A DNA stretch of 64,000 nt from an uncultured bacterium (GCA_902780525.1 CACZFL010000008.1:62001-126000), one strand, 5' to 3'; positions 25,040 through 37,267 are shown, counted from the stretch's first letter. The notes: generated by a model from the letters alone, not told the origin. Numbers and translations: made by a program.

Positions 25040-25753
25040 TTATCCTTTATAAGTTATAGCTTTTAACAAAAACATTGGTAACGCCGGAAAAATACGTTTA
25101 AACCTTTCAGGCTGTGAGATAGTTCTGTATAACCATTCTAACCCTAGTTTTTGCCATATTTTTGGCGCTCTTTTGACTTCACCTGACCAAACATCAAGAC
25201 TTCCGCCTATTCCTACCATTAAGCAGGGCGGTAATATTCTTTTTGCATTGTATATAAAAAACTCCTGTTTTGGTGAACCAAGCGCTACAAGTATAAGTTT
25301 TGCATTTTTACTTATTATATCATTATATATTAGATTGTTATCGTCAAAATACCCATTGTGGTAATACACAATATTTAAATCTTTAATCTCGTTTTTTAAA
25401 TTATTTACAGCTTTTGTAATGACTTCCTCTTTTGAGCCTATTATTGCTACTTCGTCGCCGTTTTTTGCACATTCTTCAAGAAGTCGTCTTGCAAAATCAA
25501 TTCCGGCAATTCTGTTGCAGTCTTGCCCTTGCAGTTTTAAGGCAATTTTTATCCCAATTCCGTCCGGGACAATTATTTCTGCTTCTTTAATAATTTTTTT
25601 GAAGTCGGGATTTTTTTCTATTTCTTTAAACATTTCAGGATTTATTGTAACAACCTGCGATACTTTATCAGAGTGCATATGCTCCAAAGCCTTTGCTATG
25701 CTTTCTTCAAAAGTATAATTGTTTATCTCTGTTCCCATTAAATTTACTGTCAT
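25040..25753 (-). CDS. WecG/TagA/CpsF family glycosyltransferase
   Basis: A 237-residue protein with the family signatures TINPEMF, IVPDGIGI, ALGSPKQEFFI and GIGGSLDVWSGEVKRAPKIW ahead of LGLEWLYRTISQPERFKR. The family adds N-acetylmannosamine(-uronate) type sugars to lipid-linked intermediates for cell wall or surface polymers. It is first in an operon with the transketolase half, which is not an obvious functional pairing. A TATAAT box lies nine bases before the ATG. Confidence 0.92.
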   Translation of the reverse strand: MTVNLMGTEINNYTFEESIAKALEHMHSDKVSQVVTINPEMFKEIEKNPDFKKIIKEAEIIVPDGIGIKIALKLQGQDCNRIAGIDFARRLLEECAKNGDEVAIIGSKEEVITKAVNNLKNEIKDLNIVYYHNGYFDDNNLIYNDIISKNAKLILVALGSPKQEFFIYNAKRILPPCLMVGIGGSLDVWSGEVKRAPKIWQKLGLEWLYRTISQPERFKRIFPALPMFLLKAITYKG

Positions 25754-25873
25754 AATAAATATATTATATATATTGTTCTAAAAAATTACAATCAACCTTC
25801 AATTATTTCGTAAACTACTTGAAATTTGTAGTTTTATATTCTAGAATCTTGTTTAATAAGAAAGGAGATACGT

Positions 25874-26227
25874 ATGAAAAAAGTATTAACAGTTTTGGCA
25901 TTAATTGCATTCACAGGTTCAGTATTTGCAGCATCAGGATGGACAAAATTTACTAATTCAGTAAATAACGGTATTAACACTATCAACCAAAAAGAACAGC
26001 AATTAAACAATAATATTGATAAAGCTCAAGCAGAAAGAGCTAAACAAAAAGCAGAAGCTAAAAAGAAAGCAGATGCTCAGGCTGCAGCTCAGAAGAAAGC
26101 TTATGAAGCTCAGAAAACAAAAATTAAAGCTCAGCAAGATGCACAAAAGAAAGCTTACAATGACACTAAAAAGAATGTAGAAGAAGAAGTTTCTTTCTGG
26201 AAAAGCCTTGCATTCTGGAGAAAATAA
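25874..26227 (+). CDS. Secreted Lys/Ala-rich coiled-coil protein
   Basis: A 117-residue protein with a clear signal peptide (MKKVLTVLALIAFTGSVFAA), then an Asn/Gln-rich helix and a long Ala/Lys/Gln coiled coil (residues about 45-100), ending with an aromatic tail FWKSLAFWRK that could contact a membrane. GAAAGGAG precedes the ATG and a terminator follows, so it is a single-gene unit. Unknown function, perhaps an abundant small envelope protein. Confidence 0.75.
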   Translation: MKKVLTVLALIAFTGSVFAASGWTKFTNSVNNGINTINQKEQQLNNNIDKAQAERAKQKAEAKKKADAQAAAQKKAYEAQKTKIKAQQDAQKKAYNDTKKNVEEEVSFWKSLAFWRK

Positions 26228-26246
26228 TTAATTTGGTATTATTATT

Positions 26247-26278
26247 AAATGCAGGTACGTTTGTGCCTGCATTTTTTG
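26247..26278 (+). terminator. Terminator after the coiled-coil gene
   Basis: AAATGCAGG pairs with CCTGCATTT, followed by TTT. It ends just before the purB -10 box. Confidence 0.85.
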
Positions 26279-26281
26279 TTG

Positions 26282-26293
26282 TATAATATTCAT
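26282..26293 (+). promoter_or_regulatory. purB -10 box (leaderless type)
   Basis: TATAAT at 26282-26287 followed by ATTCAT and the ATG at 26294. No Shine-Dalgarno is present. Confidence 0.5.
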
Positions 26294-27574
26294 ATGATTG
26301 ACAGATATTCAAGAGAAGAAATTAAAAAAATATGGGACTTAGAATCTAAGTTTAACTATTATTTAGGTGTTGAACTTGCTGTTTGCGAAGCTTATGCAAA
26401 ACTAGGAAAAATTCCTGCAGGTAATCTTGAAGAAATTAAGAAAAAAGCTTCTTTTTCCGTTGAAAGAATTGATGAGATTGAAAGAGAAGTAAAACACGAT
26501 GTAATTGCATTTTTAACCAATGTTAACGAAACTGTCGGAAAAGAAAACGCAAAATATATTCATATGGGTTTGACAAGCTCTGATGTTATTGATACTGCTT
26601 TTGCTCTTCAAATAGTAGATTCTTCAAAAATTATTTTGAATGATATTGATGAGTTGATTAATGTATTAAAAGAGCTTGCACTAAAATATAAAAATACTGT
26701 TTGTATAGGGCGTTCTCATGGCGTTCATGCAGAAGTTACAACATTTGGTTTTAAACTTCTTAACTGGCTTGATGAAGTGGAACGTGCAAAAAAAACTTTA
26801 GAATATGCACTGAATGAAGTTGCGGTAGGTCAAATATCCGGTCCTGTAGGTACGTATTCAAATGTAAATCCGGAAGTTGAAAAGCTTGCTTGTGAATATT
26901 TAAATTTACCACCTGCAAAAATTTCAACGCAGATTATTTCACGTGACAGGCACGCAAAATTTATGTCTGCGATTGCTTCAATAGCCGCAATAATAGAACA
27001 ATTTGCAACTGAAATAAGACATCTTCAGAAAACTGAAGTCAGGGAAGTTGAAGAAGGGTTTGGCAAAAAACAAAAAGGCTCAAGCGCAATGCCACATAAA
27101 AAGAATCCCATTCTTTGTGAAAATCTGTGCGGTCTTGCAAGAGTTGTTCGTTCAAATATGCTCACTGCATTTGAAAATATCAATTTGTGGCATGAAAGAG
27201 ATATCTCTCACAGTTCTGCAGAAAGGATTATTTTCCCTGATTCATTGATATTGGTTGATTTTATGCTTCACAGATTTACCAATGTTATGAAAAATCTCGT
27301 TGTGCATGAAGATAATATGCTTAAAAATACAAAATTATACGGCGGTGTAATTTATTCACAGAAAGTTATGCTTTTACTTGTTGATAAAGGGTATGCGAGA
27401 GAAGAGGCGTATCGTATCGTACAAAAACATGCTCTTAATGCTCTTAACGGCGGCGATTTTTTACAGGGTATTAAAGATGAAAATATTCTTACTCAAAGTG
27501 AGCTGGAAAATTGCATTAATGTTAAGGATTACCTAAAGAATATTGACCGGGTCTATGAAAGGTTTGATTTCTAA
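26294..27574 (+). CDS. purB: Adenylosuccinate lyase
   Basis: A 426-residue protein of normal length, starting MIDRYSREEIKKIWDLESKF. It has the superfamily signature SSAMPHKKNPI (GSSAMPHKKNP box), the TSSDVIDTA motif and GRSHGVHAE. It makes fumarate and AMP, or AICAR, in purine synthesis. An earlier in-frame ATG at 26249 lies inside the upstream terminator and is not used. It is followed four bases later by the metalloprotease gene. Confidence 0.96.
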   Translation: MIDRYSREEIKKIWDLESKFNYYLGVELAVCEAYAKLGKIPAGNLEEIKKKASFSVERIDEIEREVKHDVIAFLTNVNETVGKENAKYIHMGLTSSDVIDTAFALQIVDSSKIILNDIDELINVLKELALKYKNTVCIGRSHGVHAEVTTFGFKLLNWLDEVERAKKTLEYALNEVAVGQISGPVGTYSNVNPEVEKLACEYLNLPPAKISTQIISRDRHAKFMSAIASIAAIIEQFATEIRHLQKTEVREVEEGFGKKQKGSSAMPHKKNPILCENLCGLARVVRSNMLTAFENINLWHERDISHSSAERIIFPDSLILVDFMLHRFTNVMKNLVVHEDNMLKNTKLYGGVIYSQKVMLLLVDKGYAREEAYRIVQKHALNALNGGDFLQGIKDENILTQSELENCINVKDYLKNIDRVYERFDF

Positions 27575-27578
27575 TAAT

Positions 27579-28127
27579 ATGAAAAAATTAATTTTGTCAA
27601 TTGTATTATTAATTACTATAATTTCCTGTATTGCTTTTGAAAGACCAAGATGGGTAGGACAGCCAATTTATGTTTATATTCCTGAATATGGGAATATGAG
27701 TGCACTTATGGAACAGGCTTTCATGGCATGGCAAAAAAAGTCTAATGATCTTATCAGGTTTAAATTTGTAAATCGTCCGACTAATGCTAACATAGAAGTT
27801 GAATTTGTTGATTTTGTATCAAATTGTAATGATGCAAATGCAGTAGGTTGTACAGAAATGTCAACCCGTGGCGGTGAGTACTATAAAGCATATGTAACTA
27901 TTGGAACAAAAGAGTATCAAAGAAATTACTCCGGCGGTCATTATACAAGAAAAATTGTGACAAGAACAAAAGACCACATCTATGGTGTTATGTTACACGA
28001 AGCAGGTCATGCCATCGGATTGGAACACTCAGAGAATAAAGGTAGTATAATGTATCCGTATGATTTGGATTCAATGCAGTATTTAACAGATGATGACATG
28101 GTCCTTCTGTTTAAGAAATATCATTGA
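27579..28127 (+). CDS. Matrixin-like zinc metalloprotease, probable lipoprotein
   Basis: A 182-residue protein with an N-terminal export signal ending in IISC (Cys17), which fits a lipobox, so it may be a surface lipoprotein. The zinc site HEAGHAIGLEH gives His140, Glu141, His144 and His150, followed by SIMYP with the Met-turn Met158; this is the metzincin/matrixin pattern. I chose the ATG at 27579, four bases after the purB stop; upstream in-frame ATGs overlap purB. Substrate unknown. Confidence 0.85.
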   Translation: MKKLILSIVLLITIISCIAFERPRWVGQPIYVYIPEYGNMSALMEQAFMAWQKKSNDLIRFKFVNRPTNANIEVEFVDFVSNCNDANAVGCTEMSTRGGEYYKAYVTIGTKEYQRNYSGGHYTRKIVTRTKDHIYGVMLHEAGHAIGLEHSENKGSIMYPYDLDSMQYLTDDDMVLLFKKYH

Positions 28128-28128
28128 T

Positions 28129-28156
28129 TTTGTAAACAATTGTAAATTTTTGTAAA
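28129..28156 (-). promoter_or_regulatory. Triple HLR1-type site upstream of rpoB
   Basis: The plus strand reads TTTGTAAA CA ATTGTAAA TT TTTGTAAA: three perfect WWTGTAAM units, each two bases apart. The rest of the 290-base stretch before rpoB (28157-28418) holds no gene, only AT-rich DNA with GGGGT/ACCCC-type words and presumably the promoter. Confidence 0.55.
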
Positions 28157-28418
28157 TTTAGGGGTTGAAAAATTGTAATTTATACCCTTATTAGTTGACT
28201 ACTAATCTTGAAGGGGTATGATTAAATAACATGCGGTCATGTATATGGGATAATTATGCCCTTTGCATGATAAGGTTGAAAATATAGAAATAGCAAAGGT
28301 TAAAGCCGCATATTAAAACTTGAATAGTTTAAATGGTATGTCGCAGTCTTAGTTACGTTTGACTACCCTAATATATAAATTATAACGTACATCACTATAG
28401 AATAAATGAGGTGAATTA

Positions 28419-31400
28419 ATGTCGACAGAATACGCAAAAAGAGTAACGCCAATGGGTATACCAAATACTCGTTTGGACGATTTACCGGATTTAATTGACG
28501 TGCTCTCCTGTAAAGGATTACACAGGAAGATTAGAGCTTCATTTCTTGCCTAACTACACGTTTGACAACGCAAAATACACAGTTGAAGAAGCTCGTATCC
28601 ACGATACAACTTATGCAAAACAACTTCGTGTAATGGTTAGATTAGTAAACCGTGACAGCGGTGAAATTAAAGAACAGGAAGTTTACATCGGTGATATTCC
28701 TACAATGACCGATAAAGGTACATTCATTGTAAACGGTGCAGAACGTGTTATCGTTTCTCAGATTGTTCGTTCACCTGGTGTTTACTTCAAGAGAGAAATC
28801 TCTCCAACCGGTAAGAGATTATATAACGCAACCATGATTCCTAACAGAGGTGCTTGGTTGAAAATTGAAACAGACTCAAATGACGTAATTTACGTTAAGA
28901 TTGATAAAACAAGAAAAATCTTGGCTACAACATTACTTAAAGCGATGGGTATTACTGTTACCGAAATGGAATCTTTGTTCACTCACTTTGAGTTCCTAAA
29001 AAAGACTTTGGACAAAGATACAACAGAAACTACGGATGATGCTTTAATTGATTTGTACAAAAAATTAAGACCGGGCGACCCGGCTTCTGCACAAGGCGGA
29101 CGTCAGATTCTTGAATCAAGATTCTTTGATGAAAAGAAATATGATATCGGTCGTGTAGGTCGTTATAAGCTAAACAAAAAATTGAACTTAAACATTCCTA
29201 AGAACCAGAGAACATTAACAGTTCAGGATATCGTTGCATCAATCGAATACTTAATCAACTTAACTTATGATGAAGGTACTCTTGATGATATCGACCACTT
29301 AGGAAACAGAAGAATCCGTTCTGTTGGTGAACTTCTTCAGAACCAATTCAGAGTAGGTCTTTCAAGAATAGAAAGAATTGTTAAAGAAAGAATGGCTTCA
29401 CAGGATTCTGAAACATTAACTCCACTGAACTTACTTAATACAAAGCCATTGGTTGCTTCATTAAAAGAGTTCTTCGGTTCATCACAGTTATCACAGTTTA
29501 TGGACCAGATTAACCCATTAGCTGAACTTACTCACAAAAGACGTGTATCAGCATTAGGACCTGGCGGTTTACAGAGAGAAAGAGCAGGATTTGCAGTTCG
29601 TGATATTCACCCTTCTCACTACGGTCGTATTTGTCCGGTTGAAACTCCTGAAGGTCCGAACGCAGGTCTGATTGGTTCATTGGCAACTCACGCAAGAGTT
29701 AACGATTACGGTTTTGTTGAATCTCCGTTCTTTGTTGTTAAAGACGGCAAAGTTACAGACGAAGTTGTTTATATGACTGCTGATGAAGATGAAAACTTCC
29801 GTTGTGCTCCTGCTGACGTTCAGTTAAATAAAGATAATACATTCAAACAAAAACAGGTTCCTGTAAGATATAAATCAGAATTCATTATGTCTGATTCATC
29901 AAAAGTTGACTTTGTCGGTGTTTGTCCTATTCAGATTATATCTGTTGCAACATCAATGATTCCGTTTATCGAACATGATGATGCTAACCGTGCGCTGATG
30001 GGTTCAAACATGCAACGTCAGTCAGTACCGCTTTTGATTACTGAAAGACCTGTTGTAGGTACCGGTATGGAGCGCCGTGTTGCAAAAGACTCAGGAATGG
30101 TAGTTTGCGCTAAGGTTGACGGTACCGTTGAAAGAGTTGTAGGTGAAGAAATTGTTATCAGAGATTTACAAGGTAAAGCTCACTTACATACATTAATGAA
30201 ATATGTTCGTTCAAACCAAGATACATGTATTAACCAAAAACCAATTGTTCACGAAGGCGACAAGGTTAAAGCAGGCGATGTAATCGCTGACGGTGCTTCA
30301 ACAAGTTGCGGTGAACTTTCAATCGGTAAAAATATTTTGGTAGCATATATGCCTTGGGAAGGATATAACTTCGAAGATGCTATCTTACTTTCTGAAAGAT
30401 GTGTACATGATGATATCTTTACATCAGTTCACATTGAAAAATTAGAAATAGATGCAAGACAAACAAAATTAGGACCAGAAGAAATCACAAGAGAAATCCC
30501 GAACGTATCAGAAGAAGCTCTCAGACACTTAGACGAAAGAGGAATTGTTCGTATAGGTGCAAGAGTTTATGCTGATGATATTTTGGTTGGTAAGGTTACA
30601 CCTAAGGGTGAATCTGAACATCCGCCGGAAGAAAAGCTTTTGAGAGCAATCTTTGCTGAAAAAGCAAGAGATGTAAAAGATAACTCGTTAAGAGTTCCTC
30701 ACGGTGAAGGCGGTCGTGTAGTCGATGTTAAAGTATTTGACAGAGAAAAAGGCGACGAGTTACCACCTGGTGCAAACACAGTTATCAGAGTTTACATTGC
30801 TCAAAAACGTAAAGTATCTGTTGGTGATAAACTTTCAGGTCGTCACGGAAACAAAGGTATCGTTTCAAGAATATTACCAAAGGAAGATATGCCATTCTTA
30901 CCTGACGGAACTCCGGTTGATATAGTTCTTAACCCGCTGGGTGTTCCTTCTCGTATGAACGTTGGTCAAACTTATGAATGCTTGTTAGGTTTAGCAGCAT
31001 ATTTAACTAAAGATCATTATGAAGCTCCTTCTTTCGATGAAAGATATGGCGACAATCAATCTGAAATTGCTACTAAGGCAGAACTTTTAAGAGGTATTAA
31101 GGAATCAGGTTGTGATTGGGTAAGACCTGACGGTAAAGTTTATCTGATAGACGGCAGAACCGGTGAACCGTTTGATGAACCGATTGCTGTTGGTCTTTCT
31201 TATATCCTTAAACTTGTTCACTTAGTTGATGATAAGATTCACGCTCGTTCAACAGGTCCTTACTCATTAGTTACACAACAACCTTTAGGTGGTAAGGCTC
31301 AGTTCGGCGGACAAAGATTTGGTGAAATGGAAGTTTGGGCGTTAGAAGCGTACGGTGCTGCTTATACTCTGCAGGAAATGTTAACAATCAAATCAGATGA

Positions 31401-31674
31401 TGTTAACGGACGTAACAGAGCTTATGAAGCTATCGTTAAGGGTGATAACATTCCAAGACCAGGTATTCCTGAATCATTTAAGGTACTTGTAAGAGAATTG
31501 CAAAGTATCGGTTTAGATATTACAGTTGCTAAGAAAAACGGAATGGAAGTTGACTTGATGTCTGATATTGAGGACTTAAGAAAAGCCGCTCCTAAGAGAA
31601 CATTGTCTGATATAGACTCTGAACTCTTAAATATCAACTTCTTTGAAACTTCTACTACGTTAGGCGAAATATAA
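28419..31674 (+). CDS. rpoB: RNA polymerase beta subunit, reading frame broken near the N-terminus
   Basis: About 1085 codons of an RpoB of cyanobacterial length. The start is ATG 28419 ([20 protein letters not shown], then LPDLIDV). The next expected segment, about 20 residues (the QxxSFxWFLEEGLxEEL region), is absent. The frame then changes at about 28500 and continues without a break from [14 protein letters not shown] to 31674, with the normal core motifs ([39 protein letters not shown]). The missing stretch must be 3n+2 bases, about 59-62. As RpoB is essential, this is most likely an assembly deletion. It is first in an operon with rpoC1 and rpoC2. Confidence 0.95.
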
Positions 31675-31686
31675 GGAGATAGAAAA

Positions 31687-33396
31687 TTGTCTACAAGTAT
31701 TGATTATTTTGATTATATACGCATAAGCATCGCTTCACCGGAGAGAATCCTGAAGTGGTCTTACGGCGAGGTTACAAAACCTGAAACTATAAACTACAGA
31801 ACCTTAAAACCGGAAAGAGACGGTTTATTCTGCGAAAGAATTTTCGGACCTACAAAGGACTGGGAATGCTATTGCGGAAAGTATAAAAGAGTTCGTCACA
31901 AAGGTATTATTTGTGAAAGATGCGGTGTTGAAGTTACAGACAGTAAAGTAAGACGTCACAGAATGGGACATATCAAACTTGCTGCTCCTGTTTCTCACAT
32001 TTGGTTCTTAAAGGGTATTCCTTCATATTTAGGTTTACTTCTTGACATGACTCTTAAAGATCTAGAACAGGTTATTTACTTTAATAACTATGTTGTTATT
32101 GATCCTGCAGATTCTCCGTTCAAAAAATTTCAGTTATTGAGCGAAGAAGAATATGAAGACTTCATTTTAGAAAATGAAGAATCAAAGCTTGAAGTTGGTA
32201 TCGGTGCAGAAGCTATTCAAAAACTTCTTGGTGAAATCAACACTAAGGAATTGGCAGAAGAAATCAGAACAGAACTTGCAAACGGCGTAACTTCAGTTCA
32301 GAAAAAAGGTAAGTTAATTAAGAGATTAAGATTGTTAGATTCTTTAATCTCTTCTGAAACTGAACCCACTTGGATGATTATGGATGTTCTTCCTGTTACA
32401 CCGCCTGACTTAAGACCTATGGTACAGTTAGACGGCGGCAGATTTGCAACATCAGACTTGAACGATTTATACAGAAGAGTTATTAACAGAAACAACCGTT
32501 TACAAAGACTTCTTGAAATGGGCGCTCCTGAAATTATCGTAAGAAATGAAAAGAGAATGCTTCAGGAAGCTGTTGATGCTCTTATCGATAACGGCAGAAG
32601 AGGAAGAACTGTTGTTGGTCCTAACAACAGAGCACTTAAGTCATTATCTAACATTATTGAAGGTAAACAAGGTCGTTTCCGTCAAAACTTATTAGGTAAA
32701 CGTGTTGACTACTCAGGTCGTTCAGTTATCGTTGTAGGTCCTACATTAAAGCTTAATCAGTGCGGTTTGCCAAAAGAAATGGCAATTGAGTTATTCAAGC
32801 CGTTCGTTGTTAACAAACTTATTGAAAGAGGATACGTTCAAAACATTAAATCTGCTAAGAAGATGATTGAACGTTCTGATGCAAAAGTTTGGGATATATT
32901 AGAGGAAATAATTGATGGTCACCCTGTAATGCTGAACCGTGCACCAACCCTTCACAGACTAGGTATTCAGGCATTTGAACCTAAACTTGTAGAAGGTCGT
33001 GCTATTCAGTTACACCCGTTAGTATGTACAGCATTCAACGCTGACTTCGACGGTGACCAAATGGCTGTTCATGTTCCTCTGTCAATTGAAGCTCAAACAG
33101 AAGCAAGAATGCTTATGTTAGCTACAAATAACATATTGGCTCCGGCTAACGGAAAACCGATTATTACTCACTCACAAGATATGGTTCTCGGTTTGTACTA
33201 CTTAACAATTATGAAGGATCCTAACCAAGAGGTTAAAGGTTACTTCTACAGCTTCCAGGATGCAATTGCAGCTCTTGAAGCTAAAGTAATTACATACCAT
33301 GATAAGATTGTGGTTCGTGATGAAAAAGGTAAGAGAATTGAAACTACTGTCGGAAGAATCTTATTTAATGAAGCTGTCCGTAAGGCATTAGCTTAG
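31687..33396 (+). CDS. rpoC1: RNA polymerase subunit gamma (RpoC1)
   Basis: A 569-residue protein matching the N-terminal part of bacterial beta', as in the split form of Cyanobacteria. The zinc-binding cysteines (CYCGKYK, then [10 protein letters not shown]), the [20 protein letters not shown] rudder region, and the catalytic [15 protein letters not shown] are all present. It ends after [15 protein letters not shown], where cyanobacterial RpoC1 ends. The start is TTG with AAGGAG upstream, 12 bases after rpoB. Confidence 0.96.
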   Translation: MSTSIDYFDYIRISIASPERILKWSYGEVTKPETINYRTLKPERDGLFCERIFGPTKDWECYCGKYKRVRHKGIICERCGVEVTDSKVRRHRMGHIKLAAPVSHIWFLKGIPSYLGLLLDMTLKDLEQVIYFNNYVVIDPADSPFKKFQLLSEEEYEDFILENEESKLEVGIGAEAIQKLLGEINTKELAEEIRTELANGVTSVQKKGKLIKRLRLLDSLISSETEPTWMIMDVLPVTPPDLRPMVQLDGGRFATSDLNDLYRRVINRNNRLQRLLEMGAPEIIVRNEKRMLQEAVDALIDNGRRGRTVVGPNNRALKSLSNIIEGKQGRFRQNLLGKRVDYSGRSVIVVGPTLKLNQCGLPKEMAIELFKPFVVNKLIERGYVQNIKSAKKMIERSDAKVWDILEEIIDGHPVMLNRAPTLHRLGIQAFEPKLVEGRAIQLHPLVCTAFNADFDGDQMAVHVPLSIEAQTEARMLMLATNNILAPANGKPIITHSQDMVLGLYYLTIMKDPNQEVKGYFYSFQDAIAALEAKVITYHDKIVVRDEKGKRIETTVGRILFNEAVRKALA

Positions 33397-33439
33397 TGAG
33401 TAAATAATACAAATATAGAGAAATTGAGGAAATATAAAT

Positions 33440-36400
33440 ATGGAAAATACTTACACACACAAAACTCATACTCCTGAATTCATCAATAAACAGATGGATA
33501 AAAAGGGTTTGAATTGCTGATACTCTTAAAAATTTGGGTTACAAAATGGCAACTCAGTCAGGTGTTACAATTTCTATTTCTGACCTTCAGGTTCCTGATA
33601 CTAAGAAAGAACTTCTTGCGGAAGCTGAAAAAGAAATTGAAAAGTCAACACACAGATATTTAAAAGGTGAAATTACTGAAGTTGAAAGATATACAAAGGT
33701 TATCGATACCTGGTCAGAAACAACTGCTAAATTGACTGAACAGGTTGTTGAAAACTTCGATAGATTGAATCCGGTATATATGATGGCATTCTCAGGTGCA
33801 AGAGGTAACTTATCTCAGGTATCACAGCTTGTTGGTATGAGAGGTTTGATGGCTGACGCACAAGGTCAAATCATAGACTTGCCGATTACATCTAACTTTA
33901 AAGAAGGCTTGTCAGTTACCGAATACATTATTTCATCTTACGGTGCAAGAAAAGGTCTTGTAGATACAGCTCTTAAAACTGCTGACTCAGGTTATTTAAC
34001 AAGACGTTTGGTTGACGTTGCACAAGACGTTATTATCCGTGCAGAAGATTGCGGCGGTGAAAAATATATTAACATGAAGCCTATTATGGACGGCGATGCT
34101 GTAATCGTTCCATTGGTTGACAGATTGTTAGGCAGAACTGTTGCTCAGGATATTTTTGATGAAGACGGTAAAACTATTCTTGTTGCCAAGAATACAACAA
34201 TGGACAGAAAAGACATCAAGAAGATTTCACACTTGAACTTAACTGAGCTTAAAGTTCGTTCAGGTCTTACTTGTTCTCTTGAATATGGTGTTTGTCAAAA
34301 ATGTTACGGCTGGGCACTTACTTCTCAAAAACTTGTTGATGTTGGTGAAGCAATCGGTATTATCGCAGCTCAGTCAATCGGTGAACCCGGTACACAGTTA
34401 ACAATGAGAACATTCCACACAGGTGGTGCTGTCGGCGTTAAAGAAGCTACCAAAGAAATCCACTCACCGCTTGCAGGTACTGTCGAATCAAAAATCAAAA
34501 CAAGAGAACTCAGAACTCGTCACGGTGATGTTGTTAGAGTATCAATATATGAAGCTGATATTGAAATTAAATCAGGTAAGAAATCTGAAAAAATTCATAT
34601 TCCGGCAGGTGCAACAGTATTCTTTGAAGATGGTTTAAAAATAGAAAAAGATTACAAACTTGCTGAGTTTAAACCTTCATCAAATGAATCTCGTTTGACA
34701 GAAAAAGCTACAAAAGATATCAATGCTGATGTTTCAGGTATGGTATTATTTGAAGACTTTGTTGCAGACGAAAAGAAAGACAGACAAGGTAACATCTCAA
34801 GAACTGCTAACAAAAACGGTATTGTATGGGTAATAGGCGGTGACGTTTATAACCTTCCGGGCGGTTCTAAGATTCTTGTTGAAGATGAACAAAAAATCAA
34901 AGCAGGTGACAGATTAGCAGAAACACTGATTATTTCTGAACACGGCGGCGAAGTTAGATACGGTGAAGATTTAGTTGTTGAAGAAGTTAAATCGGGTAAG
35001 AATAAAATCAATAAGATTGTTTCAGGAAAGGAAATTACAATCGTTATTGCATCTCTTGCTCCTTCAAATGCTAAATTTGAACAAACTAAGAAAGAACAGT
35101 TATGGACTGTTAAGAAGTCTGATGAAAAATATATCGTCAAAGCTCCGATTGATACAACTGTTGAAAATGGTATGATTATTGCTGAGCTTATTGATGATGA
35201 ATGTTCAGTTGCTTCTTCAGGTGAAATTAAATATCTGGATATCGAAGTTGACGAAAATCAAATCGTTACTAAACCTGGTAATGTAGTATTTGTTCCGGAA
35301 GAAGTTCATCAGTTGAATAAGGATGCATCTTTAAGAATGGTTGACAACGGCACTTTCGTTTCAGCCGGTACTGAAGTTGTTAAAGATGTTTACTGCCATA
35401 TAGACGGTGTTGTTGAGTTCAAAGAATTCAACGGTGTAATCCACGAAATTACAATCCGTCCTGGTGAAGTTCATACACTTGCTAATATGTCAGAACTCAA
35501 AGTTGAAGAAGGTTCTGTCGTTGAAGCTGGTACTACTATTGCAAAAGGTATTAAGGTAAAAGAAACTTCTATCGTTACACTGATGGAAATGGATTTCGAT
35601 GACCTTGATATTGATGATTTGGATGAAGAAATTGATACAACATCACTTGATGATGAATCAATGGAAGACAAGCCTGTACAAATACTTGTAAGACCTGTCC
35701 AAACAATTTATATTGAACCTAAAGAAGTTTCAATTAAATTTGAATCAACAGATGAGCTGATTAATATAGTTCCTGTTACACAATTGCAGTACAAAGATGG
35801 TGCAAGAGTAAGAAACATGGATGGCGCAACTCTTACAAGAACTTCACTTGTTCTCCAGATGCAGGGTTACTTATCACACCTTAAAGGTTTGGTTGAACTT
35901 GATGAAAAAGGTAACCTAAAGATCGTCGTTCTTGAAACATTGATTGTTCGTCGTGAACTCGAAGGCAACTCTAAACTTAACAGCTCACTTCAGACAGAAC
36001 TTCTTGTTAAGAACGGTGATGTAATTGAAGCTAAAACACCTGTTGCAAAAACTGATGTATTAGCTTTAAATGACGGTTCTGCTTCAATAAATGGCGATGT
36101 TTCAGAATCAAGAAGATTACTTCTTAACTGCGCTAATTATGAAACAACAATCTCAACTAAGAATAAACCTTCAGTTAAAAAAGGTTCATTTATAAAACTT
36201 GATACAGAACTTGCTTCATCAGGTGAAGTTGCTACTGTTTCAGGTAAAATTGTTGATGTATCAGCAAAATCAGTAACAATCAGAAATGGTCGTCCTTACT
36301 TAATTAGCCCAGGTACAATGTTACAGGTTGAAGAAGGCGCTCTTGTTCAACACGGTGATATGTTAGCATCATTGGTATTTGAAAGAGAAAAAACAGGCGA

Positions 36401-37247
36401 TATCGTTCAAGGTTTGCCGAGAGTTGAAGAACTTCTTGAAGCTCGTAAACCTAAAGATTGTGCTATTTTGGCTGAATATGACGGTACAGCTAAGATTGAA
36501 ATCGAAGACGATGTTCCGAGATTATATCTTGTATCTGATGAAGGTTCTTCAACAGAAATAAAATTTGCAATTGATGCAAGTATCGTTGTAACAAACGGTC
36601 AAAAGATTAAGAAAGGTCAGCCTTTGACAAGCGGTCCTCTTAACCCGCATGATATTATAAGACTTTGCGGTCCTGAGGAAGCTCAACAATACTTAGTTGA
36701 CGAAGTACAGCGTGTATATCGTTCGCAAGGCGTAGAAATTGCTGATAAACACGTTGAAATTATAGTCCGTCAGATGACTAAGAAGGTAAGAATTGTTGAT
36801 TCAGGTGATACAAACTTGTTACCTGGTGAGCTTGTTGAAGTTCAAACTTTTGAAAATGAAAATAAGGCTGTAAAAGAACATGATGGTCAGGAAGCAACTT
36901 GTGAATACATGTTACTAGGTATAACAAAAGCTTCTCTGAACACAGAATCCTTCATCTCTGCAGCTTCATTCCAGGAAACAACAAGAATCCTGACAGAAGC
37001 AGCTGTTGATGGTAAGAAGGATATGTTGAGAGGTCTTAAAGAAAACGTAATTATCGGTAGATTAATCCCTGCTGGTACAGGTTTCCACCACTTAACATAT
37101 GCAAGTGAAGAACGTGATAAAGAAGCTCAGAAAAGAGCTGCACAACGTAACCAAGCTCGCAAACCTTCAGCTATCTTAGAAGAAATTGAAGGTATGTTCG
37201 GTGCTCCTGAACTTACGGTTGGTAACGACAGCATAATTGAAGATTAA
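33440..37247 (+). CDS. rpoC2: RNA polymerase beta' subunit (RpoC2), reading frame broken near the N-terminus
   Basis: About 1270 codons. The start is ATG 33440 (MENTYTHKTHTPEFINKQMD). At about 33510 the expected segment of some 17-18 residues (the LxxLIxWAxxNYGTxRT region) is missing and the frame shifts; it resumes at IADTLKNLGYKMATQSG. The missing stretch must be 3n+2 bases, about 50-56. After that the protein is continuous: CSLEYGVCQKCYGW zinc site, AAQSIGEPGTQLTMRTFH, then a roughly 650-residue insertion of repeated barrel-sandwich units with an acidic linker (DDLDIDDLDEEIDTTSLDDE), then the conserved end (GLPRVEELLEARKP). This large insertion is the cyanobacterial SI3. The gap is probably an assembly error. 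Confidence 0.94.
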
Positions 37248-37267
37248 TATTTTTAATTTTCATATTT

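Noticed and set aside
28129-28156. TGTAAA repeats before rpoB as plain low-complexity DNA
   Set aside because: The exact 10-bp period over three units, and recurrence of the same pair before other genes, make this less likely; kept as a finding.
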